A stretch of 64,000 bases of DNA, from NCBI GenBank assembly GCA_050485485.1, contig JBJHBM010000009.1, positions 1 through 64,000 of the forward strand, in the 5' to 3' direction. This DNA comes from WHSO01 sp050485485 (GTDB lineage: Bacteria > Pseudomonadota > Alphaproteobacteria > SMXQ01). A model generated the notes under the pieces. The model was not told the origin of the DNA, did not search any database, and saw only the letters and a list, made by a program, of their open reading frames with translations. Shown in pieces: positions 33,628 through 43,232 of the stretch (position 1 is the stretch's first letter; every line of letters starts with the position of its first letter). A program made the position numbers and the translations under genes.

Positions 33628-35184
33628 ATGGCGGCGGAACCGTACTACATTACCACGCCGATCTATTACGTCAACGACGTGCCCCATATCGGGCATGCCT
33701 ACACCACGCTTGCCTGCGACGCCTTGGCGCGCTTCATGCGGCTCGACGGGCGCGACGTGTTCTTCCTCACCGGCACCGACGAGCATGGCCAGAAGGTGGA
33801 GAAGGCGGCGCGCGATTCGGGTATCGAGCCGCAGGCGCTGGCCGACCGCAATTCGGCGCGCTTTCGCGACCTTGCGCACGACATGGGCTATACCAACGAC
33901 GATTTCATCCGCACCACGGAGGAGCGCCATATCCGCGCGGTCCAGCATTTGTGGCGGGAGCTGGTGGCGCGCGACGAAATCTATCTCGGCACCTATGCCG
34001 GCTGGTATTCGGTGCGCGACGAGGCGTTCTTCGCCGAATCCGAGCTGATCAAGGGGCCGAACGGCAAGTGGATCGCCCCCACCGGCACCGGGGCCGAGGT
34101 CGAGTGGGTGGAGGAGCCGAGCTATTTCTTCCGGTTGTCGGCTTGGCAGGACCGCCTGCTCGCGTTCTACGATTCGCATCCCGGTTTCATCGCGCCCGAG
34201 ACGCGCCGCAACGAGGTGGTGAGCTTCGTCCGCGGCGGCCTGCAGGACCTTTCGGTGTCGCGCACCAGTTTCAACTGGGGCGTGCCCGTTCCGGACGACC
34301 CCGGACACGTCATGTACGTCTGGATCGACGCGCTCGCCAACTATCTCACGGCGGTCGGCTATCCCGACACCGCGGGCACCGCGTTCCGCAAATTCTGGCC
34401 CGCCGACCTGCACATGGTCGGCAAGGACATCCTGCGGTTCCACGCGGTTTACTGGCCGGCCTTCCTGATGGCGGCGGACATCGCGCCGCCCGAGCGCGTG
34501 TTTGCCCACGGCTGGTGGACCAACGAGGGCCGAAAGATCTCGAAATCGCTCGGCAACGTGATCGACCCCTACGACCTGGTGACCCGGTACGGGCGCGATC
34601 AGGTGCGCTACTTCCTGCTGCGCGAGGTGCCGTTCGGCAACGACGGCGACTTCAGCCATGCCGCGATGCTGAACCGCGCCAACGGCGATCTCGCCAACGA
34701 CTTCGGCAATCTCGCCCAGCGTGTGCTCAGCATGATCAATAAGAACTGCGAGGCAAAGATGCCTGCCCCGGGCCGTCTCGAGGAGGCCGACCTCGCCCTG
34801 CTCGCCGGCGCGGAGGCGCTGCTGCCACAGCTGCGCGGGCATTTCGGCATGCAGGCCTTCCACCATGCGCTGACGGCGCTCTGGACCCAGATCCAGGCGG
34901 CCAACCGCTACGTCGACGCGGCGGCTCCGTGGAAGCTCCGCAAGAGCGAGCCCGCGCGGATGCACACCGTCCTGTGGACGCTGGCGGAGGCGCTGCGCCA
35001 TTACGCCATCCTGGCACAGCCCATCGTGCCGGACGCGGCGACGCGCATCCTCGATCAGCTCGCGGTAGCGCCGGAGGCGCGTGGCTTCGACAGTCTCGGC
35101 GCCCCGGGACGGCTCGCGGGCGACACGCCGCTGCCGACGCCCCAGGGCGTGTTTCCGCGCCTGCAGGAAGCCGCCGCGACCTAA
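33628..35184 (+). CDS. metG: Methionyl-tRNA synthetase
   Basis: 518 residues, the short class without the C-terminal tRNA-binding domain. HIGH at residues 20-23 (VNDVPHIGHAY) and the KMSKS equivalent KISKS at 303-307. No zinc-knuckle cysteines are seen in the connective peptide, as expected for the short type. The C-terminal part is the helical anticodon-binding domain. It charges tRNA-Met with methionine. It is the end of the housekeeping run and is convergent with the next gene (10 bp apart). Confidence 0.95.
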   Translation: MAAEPYYITTPIYYVNDVPHIGHAYTTLACDALARFMRLDGRDVFFLTGTDEHGQKVEKAARDSGIEPQALADRNSARFRDLAHDMGYTNDDFIRTTEERHIRAVQHLWRELVARDEIYLGTYAGWYSVRDEAFFAESELIKGPNGKWIAPTGTGAEVEWVEEPSYFFRLSAWQDRLLAFYDSHPGFIAPETRRNEVVSFVRGGLQDLSVSRTSFNWGVPVPDDPGHVMYVWIDALANYLTAVGYPDTAGTAFRKFWPADLHMVGKDILRFHAVYWPAFLMAADIAPPERVFAHGWWTNEGRKISKSLGNVIDPYDLVTRYGRDQVRYFLLREVPFGNDGDFSHAAMLNRANGDLANDFGNLAQRVLSMINKNCEAKMPAPGRLEEADLALLAGAEALLPQLRGHFGMQAFHHALTALWTQIQAANRYVDAAAPWKLRKSEPARMHTVLWTLAEALRHYAILAQPIVPDAATRILDQLAVAPEARGFDSLGAPGRLAGDTPLPTPQGVFPRLQEAAAT

Positions 35185-35194
35185 ATTGCCGTCG

Positions 35195-36268
35195 TCAGTC
35201 GGCGACGATCGGCTTCGACTTGTAGCGCTGCTCCCACACAGGAACCACGTCGCGGTTGAAGACCGGGCCCGGGGTCACGCCCTTGAGCGCTTCGATCACG
35301 CACTTGCTCGCGACGATCAGCCCGGGATGCAGGCCCGAGCGCAGGTTGGACGAGACCATGTGGGGTGACAGCAGCACCTTGTGGCCCATCTTGAGCAGGC
35401 GCGAATCCTTGGCGATCGGCTCGTCCTCGAACACGTCGAGGGCGGCCTGGGCCACTTTGCCGGATTCGAGGGCATCGCACAGCGCCTGCTCGCTCACCAC
35501 CTGGCCGCGCGCGTCGTTGATCAGGATGATTCCGTCCTTGCACTTGGTGACCGCCTTGGCGTCGAACATGTGGCGGGTCTCGGGCGTCAGCGTAACGTGA
35601 AAGGTCACGATGTCGGATTCCGCGAGCAGCTTGTCGTAGGAGACCTTCTCGACGCCGTGCTCCTCGAAGCGCGAGTCGGGAATGTAGGGATCATAGGCCA
35701 GGATGCGGATATTCCACGGCGCGAGCAGCCTGGCGACGCGCCCGCCGATGCGGCCGAGCCCGACGATGCCCACCGTCATGCCGGGATAGTCGTCCTCCTC
35801 GCGCGAGCCGAGATAGAGCCCCTGCAGGTCGGGGTGGCGCCAGTTGCCGGCCTTCATGCTCTCGTCGCGCTCGCGCACCTTCTTGAGGAGCGCCAGCATC
35901 ATGCCGATGGTGCCTTCCGCGACGCCGCCCCAGTTCGATTCGGTCGGCGCGTGGGTTACCAGCACGCCGAGCTCGGTCGCGGCCTTCACCTCCACGTCGT
36001 CCACGCCGATGGTGCACTTGGCGATGATCCGGAGGTCGTCGCCGGCGGCGCGCATGATCTTGCGGGTGATCGGCGAGGAACGGATCGAGGTCCCCATCAT
36101 GGCGACCGCGCCCTTCGCCATCTCGATCATCTCGTCCTCGTTGTTGCCCTGGGGATCGTGCCAGTCGGCCTTGCCGAGCACGAGGTCGAGGCCGGCCTTC
36201 TCGAAGGCCTCCTGCCATTCGGTATTTTCCAGGATGGGCGCGAACACGAAGACCTTGGGCCGTGCCAT
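35195..36268 (-). CDS. 2-Hydroxyacid dehydrogenase (phosphoglycerate dehydrogenase-like)
   Basis: 357 residues. The NAD-binding motif GLGRIGGRVA is preceded by MTVGIV; the catalytic set is Arg in NDARGQVVSE, Glu in VFEDEPI and His in LLSPHMVSS. It reduces or oxidises 2-hydroxy acids with NAD(P). The protein lacks the C-terminal ACT domain of SerA, so it is not a standard SerA. The divergent SDR gene starts 76 bp away, so the two could share a regulator. Substrate unknown. Confidence 0.85.
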   Translation of the reverse strand: MARPKVFVFAPILENTEWQEAFEKAGLDLVLGKADWHDPQGNNEDEMIEMAKGAVAMMGTSIRSSPITRKIMRAAGDDLRIIAKCTIGVDDVEVKAATELGVLVTHAPTESNWGGVAEGTIGMMLALLKKVRERDESMKAGNWRHPDLQGLYLGSREEDDYPGMTVGIVGLGRIGGRVARLLAPWNIRILAYDPYIPDSRFEEHGVEKVSYDKLLAESDIVTFHVTLTPETRHMFDAKAVTKCKDGIILINDARGQVVSEQALCDALESGKVAQAALDVFEDEPIAKDSRLLKMGHKVLLSPHMVSSNLRSGLHPGLIVASKCVIEALKGVTPGPVFNRDVVPVWEQRYKSKPIVAD

Positions 36269-36344
36269 GTGGGATCCTCCCGCTTATGTTGATGCCGTGA
36301 GCCGGCTATATTCGTGGGGCACAGGCTAAGGAAAGGAGGGCATC

Positions 36345-37094
36345 GTGACAAGACTGGCTGGACGGGTGGCGATCGTCACCGGCGCGGGACGGGGGATCGG
36401 CGTGGCCTACGCGCGGGCGCTGGCGGCCGAGGGTGCGCGGGTCGCGGTCTGCGACGTGCTGGACCCCGAGCAGACCGTGAACGGAATCCGCCAGCAGGGC
36501 GGGGAAGCCATCGGCTTCGTCTGCGACGTGACCGACCCGAAGGCGGTCGCGGGAATGATCGCGGGCACGGTCGAGGCGTTCGGCAAGGTCGATGTCCTGG
36601 TGAACAACGCGGCGCTGTTCGCCAACCTCAACCGCGGCCATTTCATGGACATCGATTCGGCCGAGTGGGACCGCGTCATGGCGATCAACACGCGCGGCGT
36701 GTTCGAATGCGTGCGGGCGGTGGTGCCGGACATGCGCAAGCGCAAGTACGGCAAGATCGTGAACGTCGCGTCCGGCACGGTGTTCAAGGGAACGCCCGGC
36801 CTGTGCCACTACGTCGCCTCCAAGGGGGCGGTGGTCGCCATGACCCGGGTGATGGCGCGCGAGCTGGGGGCGGACAACATCTGCGTCAATGCCCTGGCGC
36901 CCGGCATGACCATGTCGGAAGGCGTGGCCCACAAGGAGGAGTATATCAATTCCGCGACCCCGGGGACGCGCTGTTTCAAGCGCCACGAGCAGCCCGAGGA
37001 CCTGACCGGCGCGGTGATCTTCCTGTCTTCTTCGGACAGCGATTTCATGACCGGCCAGTGCATGGTGGTGGACGGCGGCGCCGCGATGCATTGA
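36345..37094 (+). CDS. Short-chain dehydrogenase/reductase (SDR)
   Basis: 249 residues from GTG 36345, with GGAGGG a few bases upstream. Classical SDR: TGAGRGIG (cofactor loop, about residues 12-19), VNNAAL, catalytic Ser in NVASGTVF, YVASK (catalytic Tyr-Lys) and a C-terminal DGGAAMH. The acidic residue after the second strand (CDVLDPEQ) favours NAD. It is followed 67 bp later by a dioxygenase gene and may act in the same degradation route. Confidence 0.9.
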   Translation: MTRLAGRVAIVTGAGRGIGVAYARALAAEGARVAVCDVLDPEQTVNGIRQQGGEAIGFVCDVTDPKAVAGMIAGTVEAFGKVDVLVNNAALFANLNRGHFMDIDSAEWDRVMAINTRGVFECVRAVVPDMRKRKYGKIVNVASGTVFKGTPGLCHYVASKGAVVAMTRVMARELGADNICVNALAPGMTMSEGVAHKEEYINSATPGTRCFKRHEQPEDLTGAVIFLSSSDSDFMTGQCMVVDGGAAMH

Positions 37095-37161
37095 GCGGCA
37101 GTGCCGTTTGACGCCTCATCCTTAGAATTCTATATATTGGGGGCAGGAGGACCGTGCACCC

Positions 37162-38046
37162 ATGCAGATCAACCCGTTTGCAAACAATTTCGGCGCCGAG
37201 ATCGCCGGCATCGACCTGCGCGATCCGTCCGCGGAAATCACCGAGCGCGTCTATCGGGCCTTTCTCGACCACCAAGTTCTGGTGATCCGCGACCAGAACC
37301 TCTCGCCGATGCAGCAGGTGCGCTTCACCGAGCGCTATGGCGCGCTCGAATGGCAGGAGAACGCCCAGCACGCCCATCCGGACCACGACAAGGTGCTGGT
37401 GCTGTCGAACGAGCTGCGCCCGGACGGAACGGCGGTGGGCGTGGTGGACGCGGGCGACTTCTGGCATTCGGATTCGTCGCATCACGAGCACCCGGTGACG
37501 GCGACCATTCTGATGTCGGTGCGCAACCCGTCGCGCGGCGGCGACACGGAGTTCGCCGACATGTACGCGATCTACGACGCGCTGCCGGAAGCGACGAAAC
37601 GGCGGATCGAGGGCCGCTACGGCGTTCACCACGTCTCGAAGGCGCTCAACCCGCGCGTCACCATCTCGCCCTCGCGTCCCGGCGCCAAGGACTTCTACGA
37701 ATCCCAGGCGAAGAACCGCCCGAAGGTGCTCCAGCCCTTGGTGCGCACCCACGACGAAACCGGCCGGCAGGCGCTCTACGTCAGCCCGCGCTTCACCATC
37801 GGCATCGACGGCATGGACGACGCCGAGGCGCAGCCGCTCCTCGACGAGCTGTTCGGCTATATCACCGACCGCAAGCGTTCTCATCACTATCGCCACAAGT
37901 ACCGCGACGGCGACCTGGTGATGTGGGACAACCGCTGCGTCTGCCACCGTGCCACCGGCGGTTACGGCCTGCCCGACATCCGGCGCATGCACCGCACGAC
38001 GGTGGTGGGGGAGAAGGCGTTCTACCGCCCGGCCGCCGCTGCGTGA
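37162..38046 (+). CDS. TauD/TfdA family Fe(II)/2-oxoglutarate dioxygenase
   Basis: 294 residues. The iron site H102-x-D104 (FWHSDSS) and distal His about 262 (CVCHRATGGY), with the Arg pair RRMHRTT for 2-oxoglutarate. It belongs to the family that frees sulfite from sulfonates (TauD) or attacks aryloxyacetates (TfdA). A GGAGG ribosome site lies about 13 bases before ATG 37162. There is no sulfonate-transport gene beside it, so a catabolic dioxygenase for an organic acid is equally likely. Confidence 0.88.
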   Translation: MQINPFANNFGAEIAGIDLRDPSAEITERVYRAFLDHQVLVIRDQNLSPMQQVRFTERYGALEWQENAQHAHPDHDKVLVLSNELRPDGTAVGVVDAGDFWHSDSSHHEHPVTATILMSVRNPSRGGDTEFADMYAIYDALPEATKRRIEGRYGVHHVSKALNPRVTISPSRPGAKDFYESQAKNRPKVLQPLVRTHDETGRQALYVSPRFTIGIDGMDDAEAQPLLDELFGYITDRKRSHHYRHKYRDGDLVMWDNRCVCHRATGGYGLPDIRRMHRTTVVGEKAFYRPAAAA

Positions 38047-38052
38047 GATTTC

Positions 38053-39084
38053 CTAGAACCGTGCCGTCAGGCTGAGGGCGGCGAAGCGGTCGGGGGCGCC
38101 CTGGCCGTAGAATTCCTCGGTCCGGTGGACGTAGGTGTAGGTCACCCGGAAGCGCGGGAATACGAGAGCCAGCCCGGCCTGCAGGTCCGCCACCAGCGGC
38201 CGCTTGTTGACGCTGTGGCTGGAGCGGAAGGTATTGCCGTCGAGGAAGACGTTGCGGGCCACCGCGCGCCCCTCGAAACCGGCGAAGACATACCAGCCGA
38301 ACCTGTCGCGCGGGGTGAAATGGGCCGCGCCGGGCAGGGAGGGACGCACCCTCGGCGGGCCGCCGAAGTCGTCCTCGAGGCTGCGTCCGAAACGGAGCGT
38401 GGCGCCCGTGGCGGCATGGGTGAAGACGTTCCCGAGCGCGCCGCCCACGTGCGGGGTCACGTCGGCGTCGTAGCCGAGCGTCCTGAACGTCCACAGGTAG
38501 CGCCACTGGCGGTCGAGCATCAGGTTGACGGTCGGCTCGTTCTTGAGCTGATGGCTCCAGCCGTTGGGATCGCCGGACCCGATCCAGCGGTGCCAGGTGC
38601 GCTGGGCGAATTCGGCGCCGCTGGCGGGCCCCACGACCCCCACCGACAGCACCGCGCTGTCGAGGCGCCCGGCCGTTTCCGAGGTGATGCCGATCTCGCC
38701 GAAGAGCCAGCCGGCATAGGGCCTGTCCTCGGGGATGAGGTCGCGCCGTTCGATCTCGTCCGGGGTGAACATGGACTGGCCGATGGCGTAGCCGATCCGC
38801 TTGCGGCCCTCGGGGGCGAGCATCGGCAGGTTGCGCGCGAGCCAGCGGCCGAAGCCGGGCAGGTCGTCTTCAGGCGACAGCCAGCTTGCGTGAACACCGC
38901 TGGTATAGTGGCGGTCGGCCCCGGTGAACATGTCGTTCTCGACCACGAAGGAGAAGCTGCCGCGGTCGTCGGGGGGGCGGTCGGGCGGGCCCGCGGGCCT
39001 TGTTTCCTGGCCGTACGCGGGAAGGGCGAGCGCACACAGGAGGGCCACGAGACGGGACAGCGCAAGGGCAGTGCGCGAGGGCAT
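38053..39084 (-). CDS. LpxR-like lipid A 3-O-deacylase family protein (DUF2219)
   Basis: 343 residues from ATG 39084, signal peptide 1-25. The start of the mature part, FSFVVENDMFTGADRHYTSGV, carries the conserved Asn50-Asp51 pair of LpxR, the outer-membrane beta-barrel that removes the 3-acyl chain of lipid A. The rest alternates strands and loops and ends in the aromatic F typical of outer-membrane barrels. In LpxR enzymes a His is essential; several His are present, but I cannot assign it without alignment. Convergent with the dioxygenase. Confidence 0.85.
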   Translation of the reverse strand: MPSRTALALSRLVALLCALALPAYGQETRPAGPPDRPPDDRGSFSFVVENDMFTGADRHYTSGVHASWLSPEDDLPGFGRWLARNLPMLAPEGRKRIGYAIGQSMFTPDEIERRDLIPEDRPYAGWLFGEIGITSETAGRLDSAVLSVGVVGPASGAEFAQRTWHRWIGSGDPNGWSHQLKNEPTVNLMLDRQWRYLWTFRTLGYDADVTPHVGGALGNVFTHAATGATLRFGRSLEDDFGGPPRVRPSLPGAAHFTPRDRFGWYVFAGFEGRAVARNVFLDGNTFRSSHSVNKRPLVADLQAGLALVFPRFRVTYTYVHRTEEFYGQGAPDRFAALSLTARF

Positions 39085-39171
39085 GACATCAGGATAGCCC
39101 GGGGACTTTCGCCGGGCCAAGCGGCACCGTATAGTCGCGCCAGAATGACGTGGCCAGCATAAGGAGGGGGT

Positions 39172-39999
39172 ATGGCTCCGGTTCCGTTGCCCGACATCGA
39201 CCTGACCGGGCGGGTCGTCATCGTCACCGGCGCCGACCGGGGTCTGGGACGCGCCATGGCGCTCGCACTTGCCGACTGCGGGGCGCGCGTCACGGTGGCC
39301 TCGCCGGCCCTGGAAGGGCTGCAGGAGGTGGCCCACGAGATCGAGAGGATCGCGGGCAAGGGCCATGCCCTCGCGGTGCAGACCGACATCACCGACCTGC
39401 ATTCTTGCGAGAATTGCCTCAAGCGCACGATCGACGTTTTCGGCGACCTGCACGTGCTCGTCAACAATGCGCGCCGGCTGCACAGGGGGCCCGGCATCCC
39501 GCTCGGGGGCAACAACCTGACGATGTGGGAGACCGACCCGGAAATCTACCGCCAGACGGTGGAGGTCAACGTCACCGGGACGTTCCTGATGGCGCGCACG
39601 GCGGCGCTTTATTTCGTCCGCAAGGGCTACGGCAAGATCGTCAACCTCACGACCTCCCTCCACAATTTCTTCCGCGAGCGCCAGAGCCCCTACGGCGTCA
39701 CCAAGGCCGCGATCGACGCCTCGACCTACATCTGGTCGCGGGACTTGAAGGACATGGGGGTCACGGTGAACGCGCTGCTGCCGGGCGGGTCGTGCGATTC
39801 CGATCCGAGCCGCGTGCTGCGCCCGGGCCAGGAGCTCCTGCCGGTAGACGTGATGAACCCTGTGCTGGTGTGGCTCGCCTCCGTGCGTTCCGACGGCATC
39901 ACCGGCGGGCGTTACAACGGCAGCCTGTGGGACCCGGCGCTCGACCCGGACGAGGCCGCCGCGAAGTGCCGCGAGGAGCCCTCGATCAGAGGGGCGTAA
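39172..39999 (+). CDS. Short-chain dehydrogenase/reductase (SDR)
   Basis: 275 residues, GGAGG before ATG 39172. Classical SDR motifs: TGADRGLG (about residues 20-27), NNARR, catalytic Ser in NLTTSL and YGVTK (Tyr-Lys). The C-terminus has an unusual tail after LPGGS and DEAAAKCR. The cofactor loop is followed by a charged region without an obvious Asp, so NADP use is possible. It is isolated between the LpxR-like gene and a repeat, and its substrate is not visible. Confidence 0.88.
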   Translation: MAPVPLPDIDLTGRVVIVTGADRGLGRAMALALADCGARVTVASPALEGLQEVAHEIERIAGKGHALAVQTDITDLHSCENCLKRTIDVFGDLHVLVNNARRLHRGPGIPLGGNNLTMWETDPEIYRQTVEVNVTGTFLMARTAALYFVRKGYGKIVNLTTSLHNFFRERQSPYGVTKAAIDASTYIWSRDLKDMGVTVNALLPGGSCDSDPSRVLRPGQELLPVDVMNPVLVWLASVRSDGITGGRYNGSLWDPALDPDEAAAKCREEPSIRGA

Positions 40000-40025
40000 C
40001 AAATCAGTACCAGGGATTGGGCAAT

Positions 40026-40174
40026 TACCCTCTCCGCCCGCTCGCGGGGGGAGAGGGTGCGAGCGTAGCGAGCGGGTGAGGTGGATCACCTGAACCGACC
40101 ACCTCACCCTCCCCATCGAAGCTCCGCTTCGACGGGTCCCCTCCCTCTCCCCCGCTGGCGCGGCGGAGAGGGAA
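40026..40174. repeat. Intergenic palindromic repeat (REP/IRU-like)
   Basis: A 149-bp stretch between the SDR and the amidohydrolase made of nested inverted repeats: ACCCTCTCCG at 40027-40036 with CGGAGAGGGA at about 40164-40173, an inner hairpin GGTGAGGTGG / CCACCTCACC at about 40075-40108, and another around CGAAGCTCCGCTTCG. Such composite palindromic units are widespread in high-GC proteobacterial genomes and can form stem-loops that separate or stabilise transcripts. No coding gene is present here. Confidence 0.65.
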
Positions 40175-40184
40175 TCTTCACGGC

Positions 40185-41642
40185 CTACTCCGCCGCGGAG
40201 ACCGAGGGCTTCTTGCCCTTCTGCGCCATCAGCGTCTTGACGGCGTCCTCGACTGCGGTGCCCTTGTAGAAGTCGGGGTTCATGGAGGCGTGCATTTCCG
40301 CCGCGTTCTCGAACACGAACAGGCGGAAGTCGTCCTCGTCGATCAGCTCCTTCTCGACCATCTCCCAGGCCTCGTGCAGCACCTTGGAGAGGTCGGGCAC
40401 GTCCCAGTGGCCGATGTCGGAGGAGAAGATCGCCTTCAGCTTGACCCCGAAGTGGTTGAGCTTGGTGTTGAAGGCGACGGCCGTCATAATGTCGTCGGCC
40501 TCGGCGCCGAAGTAGAAGTTCGGCACGAACTGGTCGCGGATGTCCTCCCGTGACGTGATGCCGGAGGCTTCCCAGTCGTTCATGGGCCGGTCCTCCTTGC
40601 GCTGCGACTGCGGCAGGTCCGGGCTCTTGCGCCAGTTCTCCTTGGTGAGGTAGGGGCGGTGACCGTAGCGGTCGAACATCTCCTCCATCAGCTCGACGTC
40701 GAGCTTAGAGGGATCCTGGTGCTCGTAGATCCAGTCGATGTTACGCTTCTCGTAGATTTCCATGAGGTCGTTGTAGAGCTGCGCGCCCCAGCCCGCGCCG
40801 CCTTCGAGGAAGGCGAACTTGAGCTTGGGGAAGCGGCGGCACACGCCCGAGAAGATCAGCGAGCGGGCGAAGAACTCGTTGCCGACCGCGAAGGTGCCGA
40901 GCCGGTTGAAGGAGTAGCAGTTGGGCGACTGACGGCGCGGTGTCTTCTGGGCGCCCGCATGCCCCGCCGGCAGCATGCCGAGCTCCATGCAGCGCCGCCA
41001 GAACGGGTCGTAGTCGTAGCCGTTGCGCGGCTCCATGCAGATCGAGGTGATGCGCTGGGTCTTTTCCCCGAGTTCCGGGTCCACCGCTGCGGCCTCGGGC
41101 ACCGCGTCGCGCACCTCGCCCGAGATGGTGACAGTCTTGAGGCCGAGGGAATGCGCGAACTCGAGCTCCGCGATCGCCTCTTCCGGTGTCCAGGTCGGCA
41201 CCACGGCGGACGGCGTCATGCGGTGCGAAACGTCCTTGAACATGTCGGCGTAGAGCATGTTGAGCGAGCGGGCGAGGACCTGGCGCATCTCGTCGTCGCG
41301 CACCTGGTTGGCCGAGATGCCGTAGGTGGTGTAGACCACGGCGAAGTCGATCCCGGCGTCCTCGAGCCGCTCGGCGTAAAGCTTCGGCAGCATGCAGGTG
41401 GCGCGGTCGATGGTGTACTTGCCCGAGGGTGCCGCCCAGAACATCGAACGGTGCGTCCTGGTGTAGCCCGGCCGGCCCTGCTTCTCGAACTTCTCCAGCA
41501 TCTTGACGCCGCCGACCTGCTTGACGAAGTCGTGGACCGCCCATTGGCCTTCCAGAACGTGGGCGTCGGCGTCGATGACCGGATAGTCGAGCCGCTTTTT
41601 GACGGCGGCGGACTTGGAGTTAAGCGTGTGAATCTGTCGCAT
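40185..41642 (-). CDS. Amidohydrolase (amidohydrolase 2 family), paralogue of the 25638 gene
   Basis: 485 residues. YPVIDADAHVLEG near the N-terminus, GHAGAQKTPRR in the middle, FLEGGAGWGAQLYNDLMEIYEKRN, and FSSDIGHWDVPD near the C-terminus repeat the metal-site landmarks of the other copy. The enzymes of this family act on aromatic or amide-containing acids. The copies are about 13 kb apart and in the same orientation. The promoter region on the right (41643-41857) has no gene; the MFS gene is divergent. Confidence 0.85.
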   Translation of the reverse strand: MRQIHTLNSKSAAVKKRLDYPVIDADAHVLEGQWAVHDFVKQVGGVKMLEKFEKQGRPGYTRTHRSMFWAAPSGKYTIDRATCMLPKLYAERLEDAGIDFAVVYTTYGISANQVRDDEMRQVLARSLNMLYADMFKDVSHRMTPSAVVPTWTPEEAIAELEFAHSLGLKTVTISGEVRDAVPEAAAVDPELGEKTQRITSICMEPRNGYDYDPFWRRCMELGMLPAGHAGAQKTPRRQSPNCYSFNRLGTFAVGNEFFARSLIFSGVCRRFPKLKFAFLEGGAGWGAQLYNDLMEIYEKRNIDWIYEHQDPSKLDVELMEEMFDRYGHRPYLTKENWRKSPDLPQSQRKEDRPMNDWEASGITSREDIRDQFVPNFYFGAEADDIMTAVAFNTKLNHFGVKLKAIFSSDIGHWDVPDLSKVLHEAWEMVEKELIDEDDFRLFVFENAAEMHASMNPDFYKGTAVEDAVKTLMAQKGKKPSVSAAE

Positions 41643-41857
41643 GTCTTCCTTCCCTGATTCCAGAGGGTGCCGGACGGGACGAGGCCCGGCTGTGGCTCCC
41701 GGACGGCTTTGCGCCGCGAATTCTTAGATGTGGAAGTATTCTGGCACGTCTCTCCCGCCGTGGCCAAGCCCGTTCGGGCGGTCGGCTGGCCGGGCGCACT
41801 TTACCGGCGCGGAGCGATCCGCTACACCCGGGCGCCGCCGGAAACGAGGGAGAGCGT

Positions 41858-43093
41858 GTGAGCACGGACGATCAGGGACAGCCGCCATCGGGCGAGGGCG
41901 GCGGCGTGGTCCGCACCGACTGGTTCGTGGTGCTGGCGGCGGTCGGTGCCGGAATCGTCGGTGCCGCCCATATCGGCAAGGTGCCGGCGGCGCTGCCGGC
42001 GATCCGCGCCGAGTTCGGCCTCGACCTCGTGTTGGCGGGCTGGGTGGTGTCGATGTTCTCGGCGACCGGGATGCTCGCGGGGATGGCGGTGGGTGTGCTC
42101 GCCGATCGCCTCGGCCACCGCGCGCTGGCCTTGGCGGGGGTCGCGCTGATGGGGGCGGGCTCGGCACTTGGGGCGCTCGCGGGGGACGGCGCGACGCTGC
42201 TCGCCACGCGCTTCTTCGAGGGCGTCGGCTTCGTGATCGCTGTGGTGACGGCGCCCTCGTTGATCGTGCGCGCGGTGGCGCGCGCCCATCGTCGTTTCGT
42301 CTTCGGCCTGTGGGGCTCGTTCATGTCGATGGGCCTCGCCGCCATGCTGGTGGCGTCGCCCCCGGTGCTCGAAGCCTGGGGCTGGCGTGGGGCGTGGCTG
42401 ACGATGGCGGCGGTCTCGGTCCTGTGGGCGCTCCTGATGCTGTTCGCGCTGCGCCGCTTCGACTTCTGGCGCGGGGCGCCGCCGGTGCGTGCGCATCCGT
42501 GGAAGGAGGTGATCGCGACCGCCCGGGCACCGGGACCGTGGTTGCTCGCCGTCTGCTTCGGCTGTTATGCGCTGGCCTGGACCGCGTTGATGGTGTGGTT
42601 GCCGACCTTCCTGGTGGACCAGCGCGCGAGCGGCCTCGGGTTCGCCGCCGGGCTCACGGTGCTGGTGGTGATCGTCAATTTTCCCGGCAACGTGCTGGGC
42701 GGCTGGCTCAACCAGCGCGGGTTGCCGCGCTGGGCGCTGCTACTGTTCGTCGGCGTCCTGTTCGCCGTGCTGGGGCCGCTCCTGTTCCTCGACTGGCTGC
42801 CGGACGGCGCCCGCCTCGCCGCCGCCCTCGCATTCTCGTGCCTGGGCGGGATCCTGCCCGCGAGCGTGCTCGGCGCGGCGCCGGTGTTCGCGCCCGGCCC
42901 CGCCCAGATCGGGGCCACCAACGGTCTTCTGGTGCAGGGCTCGAACCTCGGCCAGTTCGTGGGGCCGCCGCTGGTGGGCGCGGCGGTGTCGGCCGCCGGC
43001 GGCTGGCAGGGAGGCGCCTGGGTGTTCCTCGCCTGCGGCCTCGGGGTGGTGCTGTTCGCCCTCGCGATCCGGCGCGCCGAAGCGCGCCTTTGA
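41858..43093 (+). CDS. Major facilitator superfamily transporter
   Basis: 411 residues from GTG 41858, 12 predicted membrane segments. The MFS loop 2-3 motif is visible as GVLADRLGHRAL, and GAAHIGKVPAALPAI in the first helix is typical of the NNP/CynX-like group. The polar N-terminus faces the cytoplasm. It is divergent from the amidohydrolase with about 215 bp between, so it could import its substrate. Substrate unknown. Confidence 0.85.
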   Translation: MSTDDQGQPPSGEGGGVVRTDWFVVLAAVGAGIVGAAHIGKVPAALPAIRAEFGLDLVLAGWVVSMFSATGMLAGMAVGVLADRLGHRALALAGVALMGAGSALGALAGDGATLLATRFFEGVGFVIAVVTAPSLIVRAVARAHRRFVFGLWGSFMSMGLAAMLVASPPVLEAWGWRGAWLTMAAVSVLWALLMLFALRRFDFWRGAPPVRAHPWKEVIATARAPGPWLLAVCFGCYALAWTALMVWLPTFLVDQRASGLGFAAGLTVLVVIVNFPGNVLGGWLNQRGLPRWALLLFVGVLFAVLGPLLFLDWLPDGARLAAALAFSCLGGILPASVLGAAPVFAPGPAQIGATNGLLVQGSNLGQFVGPPLVGAAVSAAGGWQGGAWVFLACGLGVVLFALAIRRAEARL

Positions 43094-43232
43094 ACCGCCC
43101 GGGTCGTGTCTCCAGGCACTCTATGATTTACCATAATGCCGTTTGTGGCTATTCTTATCTAAAGAACTAGGAGAGGCCCGGGTAAGGGTCCAGTCCACGC
43201 ATTGCGTTCGGCCAGGGGACAAGGGGCTGACC

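Noticed and set aside
39085..40116. Upstream extension of the LpxR-like frame
   Set aside because: It covers the intact plus-strand SDR gene and has no signal peptide; the start at 39084 gives a good signal peptide.
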